Source: Ligustrum vulgare (lineage: Eukaryota; Streptophyta; Magnoliopsida; Lamiales; Oleaceae). Taken from it: 64,000 nt of DNA. Within the stretch, counting starts at the first letter, position 1; each line of letters begins with the position of its first letter. The translations under genes and the position numbers were made by a program. Below are positions 1 to 12,600 of this stretch, in pieces. The DNA lies in assembly GCA_963555705.1 (NCBI GenBank), contig OY743176.1:37122497-37186496 (forward strand), read 5' to 3'. The notes under the pieces were generated by a model. It was not told the DNA's origin. It searched no databases and saw only the letters and a list, made by a program, of their open reading frames with translations.

Positions 1-156
1 TTTTTTTTTTGAGCTACTAGTGTTAGGATGTGCGTTGCACGACTCAGTGTCAAGTATAAGTATTGATAATATAGTTCGAACGTGTATTTAAGTGGAAGTA
101 TACACAATGATTATATTTTGAGCATATTTTCAATCTAAATAAATCATAGAATACAG

Positions 157-315
157 GAGGAAGTTGAAAATAAATTAGCATATATGAAAACCAATTTGAT
201 GGACAAATCTGGCATGAAGAATATGACTTTGACTACCTTGTGCTATCTTCAACCCCCAAGGGAAGAGCATAATAATGAGAATTCTGAAGTGTACAATTTT
301 TTTGACAGTAGCTAG
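157..315 (+). CDS. Candidate last exon of an unidentified host gene
   Basis: An acceptor-like site (ATACAG at 151-156) is followed by 52 open codons and a TAG at 313-315. The peptide starts EEVENKLAYMKTN and contains CYLQPPREEHNNENSE, a composition unlike the surrounding AT-rich noise. An AATAAA lies about 110 bp downstream near 429. I do not recognise a family. A second frame through the same DNA is also open for about 25 codons, so the frame is not secure. Upstream exons would lie outside the window. Confidence 0.3.
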   Translation, partial: EEVENKLAYMKTNLMDKSGMKNMTLTTLCYLQPPREEHNNENSEVYNFFDSS

Positions 316-2165
316 TCTAGATAGGAATGAATCAGCAAAAATGAAGCATGATTGAATTGGAGTTTTGAAGTTGCACTGAATGTGAATAAGAAAGTAACAT
401 CAACTTGAAAAATCCTGTAGAACACACTAATAAATACAGAAATAGAAGCTTGAATATTTTATGAAGGAAAGTGTACACGGAATACATTTTATATTTTAAA
501 ATAAACAAATAATCAAGATTTTAATGTTCAGATAGTGTAAACCTTCGTACAACCTAAATATACTTGCCAGTGAACTAAAAAAGAGACCAAAAAAAGCCAC
601 CCCACCTTTTGACATAACCACCAGGAGATTCCACTATTGTTCAATAATTCATTTATGTGATGCCAACAAGAGCAACTCCTTTCACGAACCAGAATTTTGA
701 TCCATAGTTGTGCTAGTTTGAGTAGCCTCTTTGTAAGACCTTTTTCATTTTTACGTGCAATTTTAAATTTCACGTAATATTCTTGTGAATGTTATTATAA
801 ATTATAAATTTATGATCTTTAATATCTATAATTGGAATTATTTTACAGTGGAAGGACTTGGAACCGTCTCGATCAATGTACCAATTTGAAAGTTTAAAAA
901 AATTGGTTACGCGCAAATATTTTTGTGATTATTTGTTCTATTGCCTGAACATGCTAATTTCTATTTTTATTTTATTAAATTGAAACTTGGGGGAAACTTT
1001 AGTGGCATTTGGAAAACAAATGGAACTTAGGGGATTAGTTATGCAAGGGAGGAGATTTGAGGGACCAATTCGTAAATTTCAAAAAGATTAAATCTTAACC
1101 CTAACCTAAATTAACCCCTCTCGGTCTCTCTCTTCATTCCCGTCTCTCCCTCTCTTCACGTCCCCTGCCTCTTGCTCTCTCTCAGTCTCGTGTCTCTCTC
1201 GGCTCACGCACGCTCGCCATCGACAACACCTCCAGCGCCACCACACCGGTGAGACACACACACACTTTCCCTTTCTTTTTCCCGCAGCAACACACGCACA
1301 CACAGTAACTACGCACACACGGACGCTCACAATTTCGTGGTTTTACACACACGAAATCACTATGTATATGTATGTGTGTATATATTGTGAGTGTATGTAA
1401 ATGCGTGTTATTTCTCATATTTTTTAGATTTAAGCTTACCTAATTTCGAATTATACCGTTAATTTGGGGGTTAGTAATGCTTATGGATGTGTGTATTGAT
1501 GTATATAGGTATATATATGGACGTGTAATTTCACAGTAGATTTTCAGATTTCAATATATGAATATGGGTCTTGCACAGTATATGAATGAATTTCAGATTT
1601 GGGGCTTAATTAGATTTTTGAATTTTTATTTGAGATTGGAGATATGTAATATTATATATGTATATTGTATAATTTCAGATTTGTGGATTCATTGAATTAA
1701 TTGGTTTTGTTGAGTTTATAACTAAATTGGAATTGTAATGTATTTTCGAATTTAGGAAATTTAGTTCTAATTAGTGTAACTGATAATTGATTTCAGTTAG
1801 TTAATTTGGAATTATCTTTATAATTTCAAAGTTTAGAGTAAAATTTTAAATGTGTACTAATTCCAAATTTCAAATTGTAGGAGCTTAACAATTAGTTCAC
1901 CTTGATTCTTAAAAGTGGAAATTCAATTTAATTTTTCAGATTTATTAATAGTTAAAATTTTGATTTTTTGTAATTTAGTAAATTCGAACTATAAAATTTT
2001 GATTTCTAGTTGAAACAAAAAGGGTAAGCAAATTTTTATGTACATTGAAATTGATTGTTTGTCTCAAATGTGGTGTTCAAGGTAATTGTTAGACTTTGAG
2101 GTCACATTTTGAGTTAGAAGTTGCACTTTACTGATTAATGTGAATACTTAGGATATGTGGTACAT

Positions 2166-2177
2166 TGACGTCACGTG
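2166..2177 (+). promoter_or_regulatory. CRE-like TGACGTCA overlapping a G-box CACGTG inside LTR-1
   Basis: TGACGTCA (2166-2173) and CACGTG (2172-2177) overlap by two bases. A second GACGTCA lies at 2226-2232. These are core sites for plant bZIP factors (TGA/CREB-like and ABRE/G-box types). They lie about 1.4 kb into the LTR. Activity is inferred only. Confidence 0.4.
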
Positions 2178-2234
2178 CAACCAAGACACCTCCGCTTTCT
2201 ATTTAAGAAAGACGGTAAATACTATGGACGTCAG

Positions 2235-2818
2235 GTAAGTAAACTCCCCCTACCTTTCATTGAAGTTAAATTTAAAGGTGAAATGTGAAAATGACTGTTT
2301 GCAACTTACTTGCTTTGATGAATTTCATTTACTTTATGAAAGTATAAGTCATTGAAAGGAATGTTCAAGCATATACATTATCATGTCATTGCATCATCAA
2401 GTATGCATTGGCATCGAAATTGGGAAGTCAAATGTTTTTAAATGAAAGAAATGTGTCAAGGTGCAAGTTTGTTCAAAAGTTATGTATCCCAAGTTCTTAA
2501 GGAAGAATGTGTGTACTTCTAGTTCATGAAAGATGCGAGTGGGAAATGGGGCGCGGGGGACCGGCGTACCCGAATTAAGTTGCTTTGCAACAGAATGTTC
2601 AACCGTTTTACGGTGGACTGTTAAACCGCTTTGCGGTGGGAAAGTGAATGTTAAACCGCTTTGCGGTGGAAATGTGAATGTTAATCTGGTTCCAAATAAG
2701 AATTGCCAACTGTTATCTGATTGACTAGAAGATACACCAAGTGAGCTCACGATGTATCACGTGCATAAATTTTACTTACTGAGCTTTAGCTCACCCCAAT
2801 CCCTCCCCCATATTTCAG
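2235..2818 (+). other. Intron-like segment within LTR-1
   Basis: A consensus donor CAG|GTAAGT occurs at 2234/2235, and a pyrimidine-rich acceptor ending ATTTCAG|G at 2818. The segment contains the hairpin repeats at 2602-2667. It could be a leader intron of the original element. No coding evidence supports it. Confidence 0.25.
2602..2667 (+). repeat. Three short hairpin repeats (ACCGC-TTT-GCGGT type)
   Basis: Hairpins are at 2602-2614 (ACCGT TTT ACGGT), 2625-2637 and 2655-2667 (ACCGC TTT GCGGT). The last two are embedded in a 30-bp direct repeat. The first differs from the others by a compensated base pair (T-A instead of C-G), so stem pairing is kept. Confidence 0.7.
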
Positions 2819-4910
2819 GTGATGAAAATTAGATGATTAGAGGAGAGCAGTTGGCGGCAGGCTCAGGCAGTACCCGACTTGAATTATTTAAAATTGAATT
2901 TAATGATTTAATTTAAGTTTTCATTGGTTAATTATTTCTTCGTTTATTCCTTAAACTATTCGTCTAAATTTAACTTTAAGTTATTATATTTCTAGTATCG
3001 TTTATATCAGCACTTATTTCACTTAATTAAAATTTATCGATATAGAAATTTTGGTATCGAAGAGTTTAGGATTGAGTTTGGATAAATGTGGTGATGTAGG
3101 AGTTAATATTGAATTGTGATTGATGTTTTAAATTGTTAGGTTGTGTATGATGTCCCTCTACAGGTTGGTTAAGTTCAAGTTATAGAGGAGACTGTAGCGA
3201 CCCAAAATTTTAACGCAATTTAAATAATTATTTTAATATTTAGAAAATCGTGTCGCTACTATTTCACTCATTATTTTTAAGTTAACGCCGCGACGTGTTC
3301 GTCTAGCCAAGTCAAGAAATAGTCAAGATTATTCGATTTTAAATTAAAGTCCAAATACGTAATTCAATTTTATACCAAAATTGTACCATGAACCCACGGT
3401 TTCATCATCACCAAACTACCACCACATGATGATAACATGGAACATGGCTAGATATACAAAAGCATGAAATGCACGCTGTAAAGTTATAAAAGAGAATGTG
3501 AAAGGAATGAAATCACATGCTGAAGATTGGAAAGAATGTGAGAGGAGCTGGACTGTAGGATATATATACATATACAACAGAATCACTACAACCTCACGAC
3601 TGCTAGGTTGAATTTACTCTGCAACCTGCAACAACGGCCAAGACCAAACACTGCAGTTCCTTTTCTGCAGCTAGAAAACCAAGCATCATCAGTCCTCCTC
3701 CACCACCAGCAGCTCTAATGTCAAGCAACAATTCTTCAAATCACCAATCACGGACAACCCAGCATCTCCGATCATCACTGCCTACACCACCGACTGCCCA
3801 ACTACAGATCCCCATCAATCACCCAAATCAAACCATAACCACGAAACTTATGTATCATCAGCATCTCCCTCTCGCAGCCAACCTCTGCCCAAGTTGAACT
3901 CTAAGTCATTTACGGATCATTCTGCCAATCCAACCATCGAGCCTGCAGTATTAACCCAACTGCACAATCCGTAATCAGCAGCAAACCACAACCTGCTTTA
4001 ACGGAATTCACCACCATGAACCATGAATGAAACAACCCAATTTTCATCATCAATCTGCCATAATCGACACACCAAAACCACCCACTGCCACTTCAGTTTT
4101 GACAAACAATCGAAACCCAAAACAAGAAATAAACCAAGCCCAAGACTTACCTTCGACCGCCGACTGATTTACTGGCACGATCACCGGAAATCGCAACCAA
4201 GATCAGATCTTGAGCCTTGGATTCACCTCGAATCAACACCAAAACCTAGCCTAAATCACCACCACATGATGGCCGAACCATCTCCGAACCACCACCGGCG
4301 TTTGGCTCGCGGCAACCTTGACTGAAAGTAGTCGATCGCCAGCTTGTGTTTCTTCAGCCTTCGTTGTCTTCACGCAAATGAGGGAGAGAGAGTGTTGAGA
4401 GTGAAAGGGAAAGTAAAGATCTGAAATATATAATTAATTTTCGGAAATTGCAATGTTTGTCCCCAAGTTTTAAATGTTTCAAAATCAGTCCCTGGTGTTT
4501 TAAATTGTTTTAATTCAGTCCCTACTGTTTTAAACTTATCATTTCAGCCCTTAAGTTTTAAATGATTTTAATCAGCCCTTTCATTTTAAAAAGCTGATTA
4601 ATTCAGTCCCTGCTGATTTACTTTATTTGATTTTAAGCTCAAGTTTCAAAAGTATTCATTTTAGTCCCTAAGCTTTCAAAACATCAATTTCAGTCCTCAA
4701 ATTGTAAATTATCAATTTGAACTATATAATTCAAAAGACTAAGGTGACTTATTGGCTAAGACGAAGCGTACGGAGAATTTAAAGAAATTGAAGTCATTCC
4801 CGCTCAACTTTGCACTCGTCGGATTTAAGGTAGACTCGCCCCTATTAATTGATTTAAATTATGATTGTATGTGAATGTCACATAACTTGTGAAATTATGT
4901 TTTTATGAAA

Positions 4911-5400
4911 AGTAAGTATGTTTTTATGATAAGTAAGTATGTTCTTATGACAAGTAAGTATGTCTTATGTTTTTATGACAAGTAAGTATGTCTTATGTTT
5001 TTATGATAAGTAAGTATGTTCTTATGACAAGTAAGTATGTCTTATGTTTTTATGACAAGTAAGTATGTCTTATGTTTTTATGATAAGTAAGTATGTTCTT
5101 ATGACAAGTAAGTATGTCTTATGTTTTTATGACAAGTAAGTATGTCTTATGTTTTTATGATAAGTAAGTATGTTCTTATGACAAGTAAGTATGTCTTATG
5201 TTTTTATGACAAGTAAGTATGTCTTATGTTTTTATGACAAGTAAGTATGTTCTTATGACAAGTAAGTATGTCTTATGTTTTTATGACAAGTAAGTATGTC
5301 TTATGTTTTTATGATAAGAAAGTATGTCTTATGTTTTTATGAAAAGTAAGTATGTTTTTATGACAAGTAAGTATATCTTATGTTTTTACGAAAAGTAAGT
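4911..5400 (+). repeat. Higher-order tandem repeat inside family-A LTR copy 1
   Basis: Monomers of about 21 and 28 bp built on TATG(T)TTTTATGACAAGTAAG alternate. The junction GATAAGTAAGTATGTTC recurs at 5005, 5082 and 5159, giving a 77-bp higher-order period (21+28+28). Copies 2 and 3 of the same LTR keep only a few monomers here (near 10830-10890 and 45366-45440), so this array expanded in copy 1. Confidence 0.85.
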
Positions 5401-6159
5401 ATACCCTATGTTTTTACGAAAATGTTTGGATCATTGCTATGAAAACAATCTCACAAGATTTCTATGGGTCACATATGATATGTTTATGATTATGCTAAGA
5501 GGACCGGAGTTTAGTAACGCTACACATAAGAATTCTTGTCATCTAAGTTCGGTAAAATTCTTGTGTCTCCCTATGTTTATGAGTATTTCAATCCTATCCT
5601 ATGTTATGATGAAAATGATCCCTATGCTTTCAAAAGAAAATTATGCTTGGTATATTTATGTGATTATATGTTGATATGTTTTTCAAAGATGTTTTTAAAG
5701 AGCCGGTATTTATGTGTTCAATTATATTGTAGATTAATTAATTGGCGATGAGTCTACTGAGTATTTCATTTATGAAATGCTCACTACACTTTTAACAGTT
5801 TTGCAGATTTCGGAGACGGTGGCAAGTGATGGATGATGGTGGCAATAATCGATAAATGGTTGAAAGTTTAACTTTAAGATTTCCGTATTTTCCAAGTATC
5901 GAATAATTATGAGAACTTCATTTATTTGAGAAATTATGATATTGTAAATTTCTTTACAATATTAATGGTTCGGTTTACTATTTCAAATTGTTTCATAAAT
6001 GTTATTAAATTTTATCGACCATTACAGTTTATTTAAGGTTGCCATAAATGAATTTCAGTTATTCTTCCGCAAAAAAAAAAAAAAAAATATTATTCGAAAA
6101 AAAAAATTAGATTAGATAATGACGTGGTGAACCGGGTATACGGAACTCGGGGCATCACA

Positions 6160-6172
6160 ATTGGTATCAGAG
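6160..6172 (+). promoter_or_regulatory. Partial primer-binding site (initiator tRNA-Met type)
   Basis: TTGGTATCAGAG directly follows a family-A LTR end at 6159. TGGTATCAGAGC is the plant iMet primer-binding site; an intact version is present in B2 at 56943-56954. It assigns family A to an iMet-primed LTR retrotransposon. Confidence 0.75.
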
Positions 6173-6725
6173 AACCGGGTATACGGAACTCGGGGCATCA
6201 CAGAGACTCTGCCGGAATTTCTATAGATTGGTGTAATAGAAAAACGATATTTTTAATATTTTGAAATGATTTATTTCCGCATAAAATGTGAATGGGAGTT
6301 AACACGCCTAGTTTTAAGCATTTAAAATTGGGGTGTTACACTCTTTTTGATTAATCTCCACCTCATTAAAATTCTAGTTAAGCAAAACCCAAATAAATAT
6401 ATCAGTTAACACTAAAATGTAAATGTAAATTCCAAATCACCATTCCTCTAAAAAATAATGCAACCAACTCGAAACGTTGACTAATTGAGATTTCAAAAGT
6501 ATGAACATTCAAACCCAATTGTAGTCAGTCATAAACCCCAAGTAATTTCACAGAAACAATCTTTGAAATTCAATCGAAGTGATCATTTGATATTTTTCTG
6601 TTCTTGTGAGTTTGAGCTTTAATTTGTAAAGCTTGACAATATGATAATCATATTCAGAAGCAAGCAGGTGGAATTAGGGCATCTATCCAAAATATGTACA
6701 CATTCAAGAGTAGATCGTGATTTAC

Positions 6726-6842
6726 CTGTAAAAGACTTCATCACTGTAATGAATTTTTTCAGATCAAGAGATGAGATGTGAGGGATTTTAAATCTAACAA
6801 TATAAAGAAAACACCAAGCATCAACGTAAAATGGAAACAACA
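6726..6842 (-). CDS. Weak candidate exon on the minus strand
   Basis: Read on the minus strand, a strong donor TTTTACAG|GTAAAT ends the segment at 6726. An acceptor GATTTTGTAG would start it at 6842. The open frame contains FPFYVDAWCFLYIVRFK and ends KKFITVMKSFT. Its phase does not obviously join the next upstream candidate (8745-8852). No family is recognised. Confidence 0.18.
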
Positions 6843-6883
6843 CTACAAAATCCAAGTGACGTGTTGCATATCAAAAAGTATAG

Positions 6884-8160
6884 AGTTAAGTGCATGATTG
6901 TAGTTACTACAGAAATCTTACAAATATAACTTATAACGTAATCTTATATAGAAGAGTAATAAATAACCAAATTATAATTTTAACCCACAATAATATACAT
7001 AATGAAAAAAAATCCTGTCTATTTCAAGTGTAGTTAGGAACTTCAGATTGATGTAGTTATTTCATATTATTATAACAATCATACCAATTTGACTTGAAGG
7101 GAAATCACATTAAAAAAAAAGGGAAAATATGAGTTTAAACCCAATAGATGAAATAAACATAGGCTATTTGAACCACCGTTAACATCTTCAAACTAATATA
7201 ATTATTTCAAGTTACTACAACAATCGTACAAATTTGATTTATAAGAAAATGGCATAAAAATTAATAAATAATCAATTTTCAACTTTAATTCACAATAATA
7301 ACTTTCACGTTAAAAAATGGGAAAATATGAGTTTAAACCCAATGGATGAAATAAACACAGGCTAATTGAACCGCTGTTAATATCGTCAAACTAATATAAT
7401 TATTTCAAGTTACTACAACAATTATAAAAATTTAATTTATAAGAAAATGACCAAAAAAAAAAATAAAAAAAAAAAAAAAATAAATAACCAATTTTAAATT
7501 TTAACCCTCAATAGTAACGTAACAAATTAGGTCTTCAGTAGAATTTTTTTTTTGAACAGAATACGAATTTCAAAAAAGGAAAATATGAAACTACTATAAC
7601 AACGATACCAATTTAAAGGCGATTCACATTAAAAAAAAAATAAAAAAGTAAGAATTTAAACCAAATGGAATAAATAAATATTTGCTATTTGAAGTGCGCC
7701 CTAACATCTTCAAACTGATGTAATTATTCCAAGTTAGTACAACAATCTTACAAATTTAACTTTTAATAAAATCACACAGAAGAGTAATAAATAACCAAAA
7801 TATAATTAGAACCCACAATAATAAACCTAATGGAAAAAATAAATCATGCATATTTCAATTGTAGTTAGGAAATTTAAATCTAATGTAGTTATTTCAAATA
7901 ATTATAACAATCACACAAATTTGACTTAAAGAGAAATCACAAAAAAAAAAAAAAAAAAAAAAAAAAAAACAAAAAAAGAAAGAAGGGAAAATATAATTAT
8001 TTCAAGCTACTACAAAAAAAGAAGGGAAAATATAATTATTTCAATTTACTACAACAATCGTACAAATTTAACTTATAAGAATAAGAAACTAGCATAGAAA
8101 AATAATAAATAATCAATTTTCAATTTTAACCCACAATAATAATTTAAATTTTACCAATCC
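6884..8160. repeat. Diverged tandem repeat, roughly 200-bp unit
   Basis: Blocks such as GGGAAAATATGAGTTTAAAC (about 7121 and 7319), TATTTCAAGTTACTACAAC and ATAAATAACCAA recur in the same order at roughly 200-bp spacing from about 6.9 to 8.1 kb. Poly-A interruptions and decay are present. It is too diverged to count units exactly. It contains no ORF. Confidence 0.6.
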
Positions 8161-8744
8161 TGACTGAAATTATATAATTTGATAACATGAATTTGAACTA
8201 ATAATGAAATAATAGTAGATTAAAACATAACAAATATGAATAATGAAAATCAAATCTCCAATGCCATAAATAATGCCTACCAAAATCAAAGTTGTTCTTA
8301 TCTGTCATCTACTAAAATCTCACTTCGTCTAGTCGGATTTCCCGAAAGAGTACTTAACAGCCATATATAGTGAGACATTGAAATGGAAATGAAAATTTGA
8401 CAATATGTTGGGACAAATAAAATATTGATGACCAAATCAAAACTTTTCTATAAAGTTGGATTCATCAAAGTTGCATTAAACATAGATATTCATAATTCAT
8501 GGTGTGTTTGGCATACATTGCTAAACACAGCCAGTCAGTACGATTATTTATAGCTGGATAATAAGTTTTCTGCCGCAACTTTGCATTGTATTTTAGTGAT
8601 TAAAATATTTGTTGCTAAGCTTTGCGACAAATGGGATCACCGCTTTGACAATTTGGTAGGGATAATGGGTCACAAGTTTGTTCCCTGAGATGGAACTTTC
8701 AGATTGCTCAAGTTCCCTATTATTTTCATAACCAATGACATTTA

Positions 8745-8852
8745 CTACTCACAATTTATAACACAAACATTGATATTTGTCACTTCAGGGAGTACCCAGA
8801 ACATTCCACTCAACACGAGCATCATGAAACCCATGGATGAGTATCCCTCGCT
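8745..8852 (-). CDS. Candidate exon with a hydrophobic segment
   Basis: On the minus strand, an AG at 8853-8854 is followed in phase 0 by 35 open codons and a TAG at 8745-8747. The peptide includes SEGYSSMGFMMLVLSGMFW, a likely membrane segment. Phase 0 fits the end of the candidate exon at 9044-9084. An alternative acceptor two bases further in gives another short open frame, so the product is uncertain. A donor-like AA|GTGACA lies inside. Confidence 0.25.
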   Translation of the reverse strand, partial: SEGYSSMGFMMLVLSGMFWVLPEVTNINVCVINCE

Positions 8853-9043
8853 CTCTCAAATAGGCAAAATAACGCTACTTATAGAAACACCCACATAAAT
8901 AAAATATGCATTTATTTATTTTATTTTAATTGATTATGTCTCAGTAATTTGAGCATGAGTTATGCTTATTTTATTAATTAGGATTTATGGTACGTAGAAA
9001 TAAAAATTAAATTTACTCAAACTAATAATAGCTCACTACAAAC

Positions 9044-9084
9044 CTCAATGCTGGAGCTAGCCTTTCGCTTCTTCCCTTTTGCAA
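9044..9084 (-). CDS. Candidate internal exon, 41 bp
   Basis: Minus-strand acceptor CTATTGCAG and donor GAG|GTTTGT bound 41 bp. The reading phase (two bases, then 13 codons AKGKKRKASSSIE) exactly continues the one-base overhang left by the candidate exon at 13145-13211. The family-A copy 2 LTR lies in the intron between them. The product is a lysine-rich loop of unknown family. Confidence 0.4.
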
Positions 9085-9614
9085 CTGCAATAGCATCATA
9101 AAGAAAAAAAAAAGGTAATTTTCTCTAAAGCAGATGTTACCAGAAGCTAAAGAAGGATAAAATCAAATATTTCACATTATCTCCATCATCTTTATCCATC
9201 AATTTTAGACTACTGAAATATTGCTCTAAAAGATTCAATGTGAAAGCCAAGAGAATAGACCAATAGTTAAATAAGCTTAAAATGTTTTTTAAATTTTGGC
9301 AATGGTATAAAGGTCACCTCTATTGAGTCTGCATTATCGCTGAGTTAAGAATTCACTTAATTCAGTTATTTTTTGAATCAATAATGTCTTCTTATAATGT
9401 CATCTTGCGTTAACTCATAAACAGTCAAAAACTTAAAAGCTTCACTTAAAAAATTCACCCCTATTCCCGATCTACAAAAGAGAAAAAAACCTCCAAATTA
9501 AGCAAACTAATCAAATTAACCTAATGACCAATAAGTTAAAAAAATTTGCAACAAAAATAGAAGAGATCTATTTGGACTGTATTCAATTCACATTCAAAAA
9601 AACTATAAGGAAAA

Positions 9615-12600
9615 TGTAGCGCCCCGAGTTCCGTATACCCGATTCACTACCTCATTTTCTGTCTAAATTTTTCGAATAATATTTTTGCGGAAGAAATAAT
9701 TGAAATTCATTTTTGGCAACATTAAATAAACTGTAATGGCCGCTAAAATTGAAAACATTTATGAAACCATTTGAAATAGTAAATCGAACCATTAATATTG
9801 TAAAGAAATTACCAATATCATAATTTCTCAAATAAATGAACTTCTCTAAATTATTCGATTGTTTGGAAAATACGGAAATCATTAACGTCAAACTTTCAAC
9901 CGTTCAACGATTATTGCCACCATCATTCATCGCTCGCCACCGTCTCCGAAATCTGCAAAACTGTTAAAAAGTAGGGTGAGTATTTCATGGGGGAAATACT
10001 CAGTAGACTCATCGCAAATTAATTTAATTTATAAGATGATTAAACACATAAATCCCGGCTCTTTATAAAACGGGCATTGATAGAGCTTCTTTATAAAACT
10101 GCTCTTGATAAAACTCATATTGTGCATTACAGCACGGGACATATTTTGCAAATCATAGGCTCTTTGAAAACAGCTCTTTGAAAACCATATACTTATAAAA
10201 ATATTTTAATTATGCCAAGCATAATTTCTTTTGAAAGCATAACATAAGATATGATTGAAATCCTCATAAACATAAATAGACACAAGAACTTTACCGAACT
10301 TAGGTGGCAAGAATTCTTATGCAGTAAAATCATAATAACAGTAAGTTTTCATCATAACATAGGATAATATCGAAATCCTCATAAACATAAGAATTTTACC
10401 GAACTTAGGTGGTAAGAATTCTTATGTAGTAAAATCATAATAACAGTAAGTTTTCATCATAACATAGGATAATATCGAAATCCTCATAAACATAAGAATT
10501 TTACCGAACTTAGGTGGTAAGAATTCTTATGTAGTAAAATCATAATAACAGTAAGTATACCAAAACATAATTCATGAAATTCATAGGGATCATTTCCATC
10601 ATAACATAAGATAGGATCGAAATCCTCATAAACATACGCGACAGGAATTTTACCGAACTTAGGTGGTAAATCCTCATAAACATATGGAAAGACAGGAATT
10701 TTACCGAACTTAGGTGGTAAATCCTCATAAACTTATGGAGACACAGAATTCTACCGAACTTAGGTGGTAAGAATTCTTATGTGCATAGCAATGATCCAAA
10801 ACATATAAAACATTATCGTAAAAACATAGGGTATACTTACTTTTCATAAAAACATAAGGTATATTTACCTTTCATAAAAACATACTTGTTTTTCTTAAAA
10901 ATTGACTTTCACAAGTCACATGACATTCATATGAAATCATAATTTAAATCAATTAATAAGTGCGAGTCTACCTCAAATCCGACGAGTGCAAAGTTGAGCG
11001 GGAATGACTTCAATTTCTTTAAATTCTCCGTACGCTTCGTCTTAGCCAATAAGTCACTTTAGTTTATCGAATATATAGTTCAAAATGATAAATTATAATT
11101 TGAGGACTAAAATTGATGTTTTGAAAGTTCAGGGACTAAATTGAATACTTTTGAAAGTTGAGGGACTTAAATGGATACTTTTGATAGTTGAAAGACTCAA
11201 ATGGATACTTTGAAAGTTGAGGGATTAAAATGAGTACTTTTGAAACTTGAGCTTAAAATCAAATAAAGTAAATCAGCAGGGACTGAATTGATCAGAATTT
11301 TAAAATGAAAGGGCTGATTAAAATCATTTAAAACTTAAGGGCTGAAATTGATGATTTTAAAACTAAAAGGACTGAATGGAAACAAATTAAAATGTCAGGG
11401 ACTGATTTGCAAATTCTGGAAAAATATATCAGATCTTTCTCTCTCTCTCTAACCATTCTCTCGTTATACTCTCTCTCTCACTTCCATACTCTCTCTCTCT
11501 CTCTACCCGTTTCTCTCAACCGGCCGACGAACTGGGCAGTGGTTCTACTGAAGAAACGTCGGCGAGACACCGGCGTAAGGTGCGGCAAAGAAGGGGTTCC
11601 GGTTTTGAAAGAGTTTGGTGTGAGATGGGGATAAAAACCGAGGCTAAACTAGGCTTGAATCGCGATTAATCTCCGGTATTAAATCTGGCAGCGAAGGGCT
11701 TAAGGTTGAGGTAAGTATTTGGGTATTCTATTTCTTTGGTTTTGGGTTTTGTTTTGGGTTTTGATTTGGGGATTGTGGAGTTGAAATTTTTGGGTCGGAG
11801 GTTACGGTGGTGCGCGGACTTGGGCAGTATTGCAGCGGTGGTGGTCGTATCACAGTGATGTTGGGTGCTGGTTTGTTGGAGCTGCAGGGGTGGTGACAGT
11901 GAAAGGGCTGGTGATGCTACCGGTGGTAGAGATAATACTGAAATGGTGTTGAAGGTGGCATTGGTTGTATTTGGTTATTGTATATGCAGGCTGTGGATCT
12001 TGGTTATGGCTTGCCAATTTGGTGATGATGATAAATGGTGATTTGCAGTGGTGAGGTTATTGATAATGAGAATGATTTCTGAAAACTTGATGGAATTGAG
12101 AATTGTGTGATGTTGAGATGGTTATGTGAGGTTAACTGCGTGATTGGATTGGTGTTGGGACTGTGGTGTTGAGTGGTTGACAATGGTGGCTGCTTGGTTC
12201 TGTATTGATTCAGTGGAAGGAAGGCTGTGGTGATGATGGTAGATTGGTTTCAGTGTGTTGATCAATTGGGTTGGTTGGATAGTAATGGAGCTGATATGGA
12301 TGTATTTGGAATTTGCATAATAGATGTGTGATGCTTGTAGAGGGAATTCAATATAGCAGTTGTGATGTTTAGATTCGATTCAGAAATGAAATAGAGGTTG
12401 GATAAATAATGATGGTTTTTAGTGGTGTCCATGTTGAAGATGCTTGCAGGAAATCAGAATTGATGATAATGGCTGAGATTGTTGATCTTGCAAATGAGAC
12501 TTGCTCAAAATGGAAATTGAATTGGATGGAGTTGAAATGGAGGAAACTGGCCTGATTGATGATGATGAATATGGTTGGTGGTAGAGTTGATGAAATAGGC

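Larger units (their letters stand above)
3193..6202 (+). mobile_element. Solo LTR of family A, copy 1, with an LTR-PBS-LTR scar at its 3' end
   Basis: It starts TGTAGCGACCC at 3193 and ends GGGGCATCACA at 6202, with TSD GAGAC at 3188-3192 and 6203-6207. A first LTR end lies at 6159 and is followed by ATTGGTATCAGAG (6160-6172), which matches the start of a primer-binding site for initiator tRNA-Met. Then the last 30 bp of the LTR are repeated (6173-6202). This is the scar of a full element reduced to one LTR plus a PBS stub. Copies 2 and 3 lie at 9615-13125 and 43666-46443. The LTR is about 3 kb long, which fits long-LTR Ty3/Gypsy lineages. Confidence 0.88.
732..6340 (+). mobile_element. Solo LTR (LTR-1) of a Ty3/Gypsy-type element, split by a nested solo LTR
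   Basis: The element starts TGTAAGACC at 732 and ends GGGTGTTACA at 6340, so it has TG...CA ends with near-inverted termini. It is flanked by the perfect 5-bp repeat CTCTT at 727-731 and 6341-6345. Without the nested insertion (3193-6202 plus one TSD) it is about 2.6 kb. No gag, pol or primer-binding site remains, so it is a solo LTR produced by LTR-LTR recombination. The pyrimidine-rich leader-like stretch at 1110-1260 and the end sequence resemble long plant Ty3/Gypsy LTRs. The clade is not proven. Confidence 0.85.
6346..9609. other. AT-rich flank between two solo LTRs
   Basis: No complete gene is visible. The stretch holds a diverged tandem repeat (6884-8160), several poly-A tracts and four candidate exon segments on the minus strand, listed separately. 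It is the original insertion-site DNA of LTR-1 and family-A copy 2. Confidence 0.5.

Noticed and set aside
4023..4325. 100-codon ORF inside family-A LTR copy 1
   Set aside because: It is not preserved in copies 2 and 3, has a Pro/His/Thr-rich composition typical of translated LTR sequence, and no domain.
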